Below are positions 1 to 4,601 of a stretch of 5,353 nt of DNA, one piece after another (the stretch's first letter is position 1; the number at the start of each line of letters is the position of its first letter). Source of the stretch: an uncultured Faecalibacterium sp. (lineage in GTDB: Bacteria; Bacillota; Clostridia; Oscillospirales; Ruminococcaceae); contig CALDNF010000103.1 in the NCBI GenBank assembly GCA_937917475.1, forward strand, positions 1-5,353, given 5' to 3'. Below the pieces are notes generated by a model. It had not been told where the DNA came from and searched no databases. It saw only the letters and a program-made list of their open reading frames with translations. Both the position numbers and the translations under genes were made by a program.

Positions 1-1799
1 TTGCCATTATCGCTCACGTTGACCACGGCAAGACTACCCTCGTGGACGCCATGCTGCGTCAGAGCGGTGCGTTCCGTGACAATCAGGTCGTGGCAGAGCG
101 AGTAATGGACAGCGGCGATATCGAGCGTGAGCGCGGCATCACCATTCTGGCTAAAAACTGCTCCTGCACCTACAAGGGTGTTAAGATCAACATCGTTGAC
201 ACCCCGGGCCATGCCGATTTTGGCGGCGAGGTCGAGCGTGTTCTGAAGATGGTCAACGGCGTTCTGCTGCTGGTGGACGCCGCCGAAGGCTGTATGCCTC
301 AGACTCGGTTCGTTCTGCAGAAGGCTCTTCAGCAGAATCTGAGTCTGGTGGTCGCCATCAACAAGATCGATCGTCCCGATGCCCGCATTAAGGAAGTCAT
401 CGACGAGGTCCTGTATCTGCTGATGGATCTGGGTGCTACCGATGAGCAGCTGGACTGCCCCATCCTGTTCTGCTGCGGCCGTCAGGGCACTGCAAGCCTG
501 GATCCCGATGTGCCCGGCACCGATCTGATTCCCCTGTTCGACACCCTGCTGAGCACCATCCGTCCTCCCGAGGGCGATCCGGATGCTCCCTTCCAGATGC
601 TGGTCTCCTCCGTGGACTACAACGAGTTCGTGGGCCGTATCGGCATCGGCCGCATCCAGAACGGTATTGCCAAGATCGGCGAGGAAGTTCAGGTCTGCGA
701 CTGGCACAACCCCGACCTCAAGATGCGGGGCCGCCTGACCAAGCTGTATGACTTCCAGGCCAACGGCCGTCAGCCCTGCGACAACATCACCGCAGGCGAT
801 ATCGTGGCATTCTCCGGTCTGCCCGATGTGACCATCGGCAACACCCTGTGCAGCCCCTCCCATGTGGAGCCGCTGCCCTTCTTGAAGATCAACGACCCCA
901 CCGTCGAGATGACCTTCTCCGTCAATGACAGCCCGTTGGCAGGCCGTGAGGGCAAGTTCGTCACCAGCCGTCAGATCCGTGACCGTCTGCAGAAGGAGCT
1001 GCTGAAGGATGTCGCTCTGAAGGTGGAGGATTCCGCCACCACCGATTCCTTCCGTGTCATGGGCCGTGGTGAGATGCACCTGTCCATCCTGATCGAGACC
1101 ATGCGCCGTGAAGGCTATGAGCTGCAGGTCTCTCCCCCGCACGTTCTGACCAAGGTCATCGACGGCAAGACCTACGAGCCCATGGAGCACGTCGTCATCG
1201 ACGTTCCCACCCAGTATCAGGGTGCCGTCATGACCGGTCTGGGCCAGCGCAAAGCTATCCTGCAGCAGATGGAGTCTCTGGGTGCCGACCGTGTCCGTCT
1301 CGAGTTCCGGATGCCCAGCCGTGGTCTGTTTGGCTACCGCAACCAGTTCCTGACCGATACCCATGGTGAAGGCATCCTCAACCAGATCTTTGATGGTTAC
1401 GATGTCTGGGCCGGCATGATCGCCAACCGCTCCACCGGTTCTCTGGTCAGCTTTGAGACCGGTGAGGCTGTTACCTATGGCCTGTTCAACGCACAGCAGC
1501 GTGGTACTCTGCTGGTGGGTGCTGGCGAAAAGGTCTACGAAGGCATGGTCATCGGCTACACCGCTTCCGGCGAGGACGTGGATGTCAACGTCTGCAAGAC
1601 CAAGCATCTGACCAATACCCGTGCTTCCGGCTCTGATGATGCTCTGCGCCTGATCCCTATCAGCAAGCTGAGCCTTGAGGGCTGTCTGGAGTTCCTGGCA
1701 CAGGACGAGCTGCTGGAGGTCACCCCCCAGAATCTGCGTATCCGCAAGCAGATCCTGAACCACGAGCAGCGCATGAAGGCCAAGAGCAAGATGAAGTAA
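1..1799 (+). CDS. typA: Translational GTPase TypA/BipA (5' end cut by window)
   Basis: This is a ribosome-binding GTPase of the EF-G/LepA superfamily; the family acts in the cytoplasm on 70S ribosomes and in large-subunit assembly, especially under stress or cold. The reading frame is open from the window edge; the first whole codon is base 3, giving 598 visible residues. Known members have about 605-615, so only some 8-10 N-terminal residues are missing. Numbering from base 3, the G1 loop AHVDHGKT is residues 4-11, the G2 region RERGITI is 42-48 (the RERGITILAKN stretch is typical of TypA), G3 DTPGH is 66-70 and G4 NKID is 120-123. Beta-barrel domain II follows at about 205-295, EF-G III-like domain with GRGE at 354-357, a domain V-like part, and the TypA-specific C-terminal domain with RASG at 540-543 and a basic tail ending KSKMK. 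The G5 position reads FCCGRQG (156-162) rather than a classic SA motif. The gene ends at TAA 1797-1799, just before a strong terminator, so it closes its transcript. Identification is firm. Confidence 0.97.
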   Translation, partial: AIIAHVDHGKTTLVDAMLRQSGAFRDNQVVAERVMDSGDIERERGITILAKNCSCTYKGVKINIVDTPGHADFGGEVERVLKMVNGVLLLVDAAEGCMPQTRFVLQKALQQNLSLVVAINKIDRPDARIKEVIDEVLYLLMDLGATDEQLDCPILFCCGRQGTASLDPDVPGTDLIPLFDTLLSTIRPPEGDPDAPFQMLVSSVDYNEFVGRIGIGRIQNGIAKIGEEVQVCDWHNPDLKMRGRLTKLYDFQANGRQPCDNITAGDIVAFSGLPDVTIGNTLCSPSHVEPLPFLKINDPTVEMTFSVNDSPLAGREGKFVTSRQIRDRLQKELLKDVALKVEDSATTDSFRVMGRGEMHLSILIETMRREGYELQVSPPHVLTKVIDGKTYEPMEHVVIDVPTQYQGAVMTGLGQRKAILQQMESLGADRVRLEFRMPSRGLFGYRNQFLTDTHGEGILNQIFDGYDVWAGMIANRSTGSLVSFETGEAVTYGLFNAQQRGTLLVGAGEKVYEGMVIGYTASGEDVDVNVCKTKHLTNTRASGSDDALRLIPISKLSLEGCLEFLAQDELLEVTPQNLRIRKQILNHEQRMKAKSKMK

Positions 1800-1825
1800 G
1801 CTTTTTTCTCCCCTGCGATTATGAT

Positions 1826-1864
1826 AAAAGGCACCGCAGATCAAACGATCTGCGGTGCCTTTTT
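1826..1864. terminator. Bidirectional intrinsic terminator between convergent genes
   Basis: A perfect 17-bp inverted repeat (1826-1842 with 1847-1863) closes on an AAAC tetraloop. Its core arm is AGGCACCGCAGATC. The + strand continues into a T-rich tract (TTTTTGTTTTATT from 1860), so it terminates typA. The - strand reads TTTTATCAT after the stem, so it can also stop the hydrolase gene, whose stop codon is at 1875-1877. One hairpin thus plausibly serves both convergent genes. Confidence 0.93.
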
Positions 1865-1874
1865 GTTTTATTCT

Positions 1875-2891
1875 TCAGTTTGCAGCATACGCACTGCCGG
1901 GCGTCCATGCGTTATCAGCAGAGTACTTTGCATGATTGCGCAGGTAAGTAACCCATGCGCCGTAGCCGTTGCCTGCCGAGAAATGCACGCCGTCCGGAGC
2001 CGCCAGAACCTCTTTCAGGTTGCCCTCGCCGTCGGCCAAAGCTTCCCACAGATCCAGATAAACACAGTTTTTCTGCGCTGCCAGCTGGGCCAGCTGTTCG
2101 TTGACTGAGCGGACCACATCGCTTGCAAGGCCCGGCTTTTCTGCCGCAGCCTCCGGCCGCACCGGCGGGATGGACTGAACGTAGATCGTACAGCCGGGCA
2201 GCAGTTCCTTCAGCTGGTCCAGCATCTGTCCATAATAGGCAAGGAACCGGTCTGATGCCCCCAAGGTGGTCAGAGTGTTGGTGCCCAGCAGGATATACAG
2301 CTTTTTGGGCTGGGCCGCTGCCAGCACATCCAGAGCGATCTCTTCCCCTCGGACACTGCTCTTGACGGCACTGCGGTTGACAATGGCATCCGGCCCCACA
2401 CCGGTATAGCCGCAGATGAGGGCTCCGCCCAGATTGATATTATAATCGGAGAAGCCCACCGTCAGGCTGTCGCCCAGAAAAACGGCATCGGAGAAATAAC
2501 TCAGGTCCACCTGTCCGCAGGCAGGCTGACGGATCACGCTGCTGTCATAAGCCTTGACCGTGTAGGCTCCGGCGGTCTGCTGGGCCGGACCGAACTGTTC
2601 CAGCGTCACGGCTTCCGTGCCGGTATCCGCCGAACTGCTGTCCTCTCCCGCTGCTCCGGAATCCGCATTGGCTGCGCCCTGCATGGGCAGGGGAGCGAGA
2701 ATGTTTGCCGCCGTGCCGCTGGGCAGGGTGCTTTCGGCTTCGCCGGCTCTCTGACTGTTTTCCAGAATGGCTGTGATCGCCAGCGACAGCAGCAAAATTG
2801 CTGCCATGACCCCCGCCAGACGCAGACCAGATCCGGCCCGGCTGCGCCGCCCACGGCTGTGGGTGGAATGATATTCGTGTGAAATCCCCAT
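1875..2891 (-). CDS. Membrane-anchored SGNH/GDSL-type hydrolase
   Basis: A 338-residue predicted esterase or acylhydrolase acting outside the cell membrane. The start chosen is ATG at 2891, because AAGAGGG lies 7 nt upstream; a further-upstream GTG at 2924 has no ribosome site. The short N-terminus is basic (R14, R15, R17, R18, R24) and leads into one hydrophobic segment at about 25-43, followed by a low-complexity Ala/Ser/Gly/Glu linker to about residue 125. This looks like a type II anchor with the catalytic domain exported. SGNH blocks are visible: block I FLGDSLTVG with nucleophile S142, a block II-type glycine around 161-166, block III LGTNT with the oxyanion asparagine N205, and block V APDGVHF with D300 and H303 as the rest of the triad. 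Family members remove acyl or acetyl groups from lipids, peptidoglycan or wall polysaccharides; the substrate here cannot be told from sequence. It is monocistronic, convergent with typA and divergent from the phosphofructokinases. Fold assignment is firm, role open. Confidence 0.9.
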   Translation of the reverse strand: MGISHEYHSTHSRGRRSRAGSGLRLAGVMAAILLLSLAITAILENSQRAGEAESTLPSGTAANILAPLPMQGAANADSGAAGEDSSSADTGTEAVTLEQFGPAQQTAGAYTVKAYDSSVIRQPACGQVDLSYFSDAVFLGDSLTVGFSDYNINLGGALICGYTGVGPDAIVNRSAVKSSVRGEEIALDVLAAAQPKKLYILLGTNTLTTLGASDRFLAYYGQMLDQLKELLPGCTIYVQSIPPVRPEAAAEKPGLASDVVRSVNEQLAQLAAQKNCVYLDLWEALADGEGNLKEVLAAPDGVHFSAGNGYGAWVTYLRNHAKYSADNAWTPGSAYAAN

Positions 2892-2898
2892 GTTGGTT

Positions 2899-2905
2899 CC
2901 CTCTT
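2899..2905 (-). promoter_or_regulatory. Ribosome binding site of the SGNH hydrolase gene
   Basis: On the - strand AAGAGGG stands 7 nt before the ATG at 2891. It decides the start in favour of MGISHEYH over the 11-codon longer form beginning at the GTG at 2924. Confidence 0.75.
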
Positions 2906-3006
2906 TCGTCCCGGTTTTGTACACCGGATGCTATCTCTACCGGGTTATTCTTCCCGAAAAATTTCTGAAATGAATAGAAAGTGCAAAACTTTTCTGCGTA
3001 AGATTT

Positions 3007-3035
3007 ATTGTAGCATAAATTTTTTGCCCATGCAA
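3007..3035 (-). promoter_or_regulatory. Sigma-A-type promoter for the SGNH hydrolase gene
   Basis: On the - strand, -35 TTGCAT (3035-3030), a 17-bp spacer and -10 TACAAT (3012-3007) are seen. An upstream TG at the extended -10 position gives TGCTACAAT. The predicted transcript starts near base 3000, leaving a leader of about 110 nt before the ATG at 2891. The hexamers and spacing are near consensus for housekeeping sigma; the start site is inferred. Confidence 0.75.
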
Positions 3036-3046
3036 CCAATTAGGGC

Positions 3047-3075
3047 TTGCATACAACACGCAAAACAGTTACAAT
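3047..3075 (+). promoter_or_regulatory. Sigma-A-type promoter for the phosphofructokinase pair
   Basis: On the + strand, -35 TTGCAT (3047-3052), a 17-bp spacer and -10 TACAAT (3070-3075) are seen, with the same hexamers and spacing as the divergent promoter on the other strand. The two -35 boxes are 11 bp apart. A transcript from here would start near 3080-3083 and carry about 190 nt of leader before the ATG at 3273. No clear second promoter is visible ahead of the downstream paralog, so this one probably drives both. Confidence 0.75.
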
Positions 3076-3272
3076 AGAGATGTACCAGTTTTTGCACACT
3101 TTACTCGAAGTGCTTGCACAAGCTGTATGGTTTTTTGTACTACTTGCGGTCATTTGTTGATGGCCCCGGTCTTTTTGCGCAGTGCAGGGTGCAGAAAGCC
3201 TTTGGAATGGGGCCGTGCGGAGAATGGCTGCGGGAAGTGAAAATTTGTCGAAATGATACGAAGGAGGTTCTC
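3076..3272 (+). other. Long, potentially structured 5' leader of the first phosphofructokinase gene
   Basis: About 190 nt separate the predicted transcription start from the ATG at 3273, with no recognisable gene. Two foldable segments are visible. One is 3093-3118: TGCACACTT pairs with AAGTG and TGCA around a TACTCG loop with a 2-nt bulge. The other is 3160-3216: GGCCCC (3162-3167) pairs with GGGGCC (3209-3214), enclosing CTTTTTGC (3171-3178) against GCAGAAAG (3191-3198) with one mismatch. A T-run at 3131-3136 sits 12 nt after the first hairpin, not directly behind it. I do not recognise a known riboswitch class. A 26-codon hydrophobic open frame begins at ATG 3080 but lacks a ribosome site. 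Together with 2892-3075 this makes a 381-base gap without a convincing gene. Confidence 0.35.
3261..3267 (+). promoter_or_regulatory. Ribosome binding site of the first phosphofructokinase gene
   Basis: AAGGAGG, a near-perfect anti-16S match, lies 5 nt before the ATG at 3273. It fixes that ATG as the start, although the frame is open 53 codons further upstream to a TTG. Confidence 0.9.
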
Positions 3273-4496
3273 ATGGCCAAGAATGTCATCATCGGCCAGA
3301 GCGGCGGCCCTACGGCCGTGATCAATTCCAGTCTGGCAGGCGTCTACAAAGCCGCCTGCAGTCTGGGCGCAGACAAAGTCTACGGCATGAAGTACGGCAT
3401 TGAGGGACTGCTGAAAGAGGAGCTCATTGAGCTCAATGTCCTGCTGGACGATCGGATGAGCATTGAACTACTCAAGCGCACCCCGTCCAGTTATCTGGGC
3501 AGCTGCCGTTTCAAACTGCCCGACCCGGATGTGGATTCCACACCTTACGTCAAGCTGTTCACTCTGTTTGACAAGTACGACATCTGCGCCGTCTTTTACA
3601 TCGGCGGCAACGACTCCATGGACACCATTGCAAAACTTTCCCGCTACGGCAGCCGGGTGGGCAGTGATGTCCGGTTCATCGGTGTGCCCAAGACCATCGA
3701 CAACGATCTCTGCCTCACCGACCACACCCCGGGCTACGGCTCGGCGGCAAAGTACATTGCCACCATCCTCAAAGAGGTCATCCGGGATTCCTCGGTCTAC
3801 AACATCCGCAGCGTTACAGTGGCGGAGATCATGGGCCGTCATGCCGGGTGGTTGGCCGGTGCCGCCTGTCTGGCCGGCGGCGACGACTGCGAGGGCCCCG
3901 ACCTTATCCTGCTGCCCGAGGTCCCCTTTGATCAGGATAAATTTCTGGCACGGGTGGATGAGCTGCAGCGCACCAAGCCCAATGTTATCATCGCAGCCAG
4001 CGAGGGCGTAAAGACCGCCGACGGCACTTATTTGTGCGATCTGGTCTCCACCGCCGGCCAGCTGGATGCCTTTGGCCACAAAGCCATCCTCAGCGGCACC
4101 AGCCGCTACCTGTCCGACCTCATCCACGACAAGCTGAACTGCAAGAGCCGAGCTATTGAGTTTTCGACGCTGCAGCGTTGTGCCAGCCATCTGGCCAGCC
4201 GCACCGACGTGAACGAGGCCTATGCTGTGGGCGGCGCAGCAGCCGCAGCAGCATTTGCCGGAGAGACCGGCCGGATGATCGCCCTCAAGCGGCTCTCCGC
4301 CTATCCTTATCAGTGTGTTACCGAATCGGTGGATGTGCAGCAGGTGGCAAACCTTGAGAAAAAGGTGCCGCTGGACTGGATCACTCCCGACGGGATGCAG
4401 GTGACTGCCTCTTTTGAGGAGTACGCCCGCCCCCTCATCCTCGATGAGGTGACTCCGGTGTACGTCAACGGCACACCCCGGCACATTCATCTGTAA
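3273..4496 (+). CDS. pfp: Pyrophosphate-type 6-phosphofructokinase, first copy
   Basis: A cytoplasmic glycolytic enzyme of 407 residues that phosphorylates fructose 6-phosphate at C1. Family signatures in order are GQSGGPTAVIN (8-18, phosphate-donor loop), GGNDS (111-115), PKTIDND (139-145) with catalytic base D143, HTPGYGSAAKY (151-161), MGRHAGW (187-193), SEGV (243-246) and YPYQ (344-347). D114 and K140 stand where the ATP enzyme of E. coli has Gly104 and Gly124. In the family this Asp/Lys pair blocks ATP and goes with pyrophosphate as donor and a reversible reaction. The length fits the roughly 400-420-residue bacterial PPi clade rather than the 320-residue ATP enzyme. The start rests on AAGGAGG at 3261 and on MAKN lining up with MGKN of the next gene, whose protein aligns without gaps over 250 residues at about 62% identity. 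The gene heads a probable two-gene transcript with that paralog. The pyrophosphate preference is inferred from residues; the family call is firm. Confidence 0.95.
   Translation: MAKNVIIGQSGGPTAVINSSLAGVYKAACSLGADKVYGMKYGIEGLLKEELIELNVLLDDRMSIELLKRTPSSYLGSCRFKLPDPDVDSTPYVKLFTLFDKYDICAVFYIGGNDSMDTIAKLSRYGSRVGSDVRFIGVPKTIDNDLCLTDHTPGYGSAAKYIATILKEVIRDSSVYNIRSVTVAEIMGRHAGWLAGAACLAGGDDCEGPDLILLPEVPFDQDKFLARVDELQRTKPNVIIAASEGVKTADGTYLCDLVSTAGQLDAFGHKAILSGTSRYLSDLIHDKLNCKSRAIEFSTLQRCASHLASRTDVNEAYAVGGAAAAAAFAGETGRMIALKRLSAYPYQCVTESVDVQQVANLEKKVPLDWITPDGMQVTASFEEYARPLILDEVTPVYVNGTPRHIHL
3603..3628 (+). repeat. 26-base exact direct repeat shared with 4932-4957
   Basis: These bases encode the GGNDSMDTI region of the first phosphofructokinase (the last codon only in part) and recur without mismatch at 4932-4957, 1329 bases downstream, in the second copy. 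A second shared block, 3471-3508 against 4800-4837, matches at 36 of 38 bases. The repeats come from gene duplication kept by selection on the active site, not from a mobile element. Confidence 0.85.
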
Positions 4497-4497
4497 T

Positions 4498-4517
4498 CTG
4501 CGGCTCTTCTGCCGCAG
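4498..4517 (+). terminator. Small hairpin after the first phosphofructokinase gene (weak terminator or processing site)
   Basis: CTGCGGC (4498-4504) and GCCGCAG (4511-4517) form a perfect 7-bp GC-rich stem with a TCTTCT loop, immediately after the TAA at 4494-4496. What follows is GTTTCCCCTTCC, a broken T-tract, so full termination is unlikely. It may partly stop transcription or protect an mRNA end, lowering expression of the downstream copy. Confidence 0.4.
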
Positions 4518-4534
4518 GTTTCCCCTTCCGCAAG

Positions 4535-4577
4535 TCTGTTTTCGTGCTCCTGCACGATTTGATAAAGCCGAAACAGA
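4535..4577 (+). other. Second hairpin region in the gap between the paralogs
   Basis: TCGTGC and GCACGA (4542-4557) form a 6-bp stem with a TCCT loop. It sits inside flanking arms TCTGTTT (4535-4541) and AAACAGA (4571-4577), which can also pair. The outer stem ends 10 bases before the Shine-Dalgarno of the second gene. There is no T-run behind it. The structure is short and could be fortuitous; no promoter is convincing in the same stretch. Confidence 0.25.
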
Positions 4578-4587
4578 AAACAACAAA

Positions 4588-4593
4588 AAGGAG
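4588..4593 (+). promoter_or_regulatory. Ribosome binding site of the second phosphofructokinase gene
   Basis: AAGGAG lies 8 nt before the ATG at 4602 in an A-rich, probably unstructured stretch. It gives the second gene its own translation start independent of the first. Confidence 0.88.
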
Positions 4594-4601
4594 AAATCAT
4601 C

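Larger units (their letters stand above)
2981..3097. repeat. Inverted repeat framing the divergent promoters
   Basis: GTGCAAAA at 2981-2988 is the exact reverse complement of TTTTGCAC at 3090-3097. The midpoint (3039) falls within 2 bp of the midpoint of the two promoters (3041). Each arm lies roughly 10-20 bp downstream of the predicted start site on its side, where a bound repressor could act. Eight bases can recur by chance in AT-rich DNA, so an operator role is only suggested. Confidence 0.3.

Noticed and set aside
1821..2365. Two + strand frames (1821-2108 and 2123-2365) opposite the hydrolase
   Set aside because: They are antisense to a gene with complete catalytic motifs, and the first begins inside the terminator.
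2892..2924. An 11-codon longer hydrolase from GTG 2924
   Set aside because: AAGAGGG at the right distance selects ATG 2891; nothing comparable precedes 2924.
2545..3039. A 164-codon - strand frame overlapping the hydrolase gene
   Set aside because: It runs out of frame through the SGNH gene, starts upstream of the predicted promoter and has the low-complexity composition of a frame-shifted shadow.
3114..3272. A 53-codon N-terminal extension of the first phosphofructokinase starting at TTG 3114
   Set aside because: There is no ribosome site at 3114, a near-perfect one sits before ATG 3273, and the paralog lines up from MAKN/MGKN onward. The extension overlaps the leader and matches nothing in the family.
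4535..4601. A separate promoter for the second phosphofructokinase (for example TTGATA near 4559)
   Set aside because: No acceptable -10 box lies 16-18 bp downstream, so read-through from the upstream promoter is the simpler reading.
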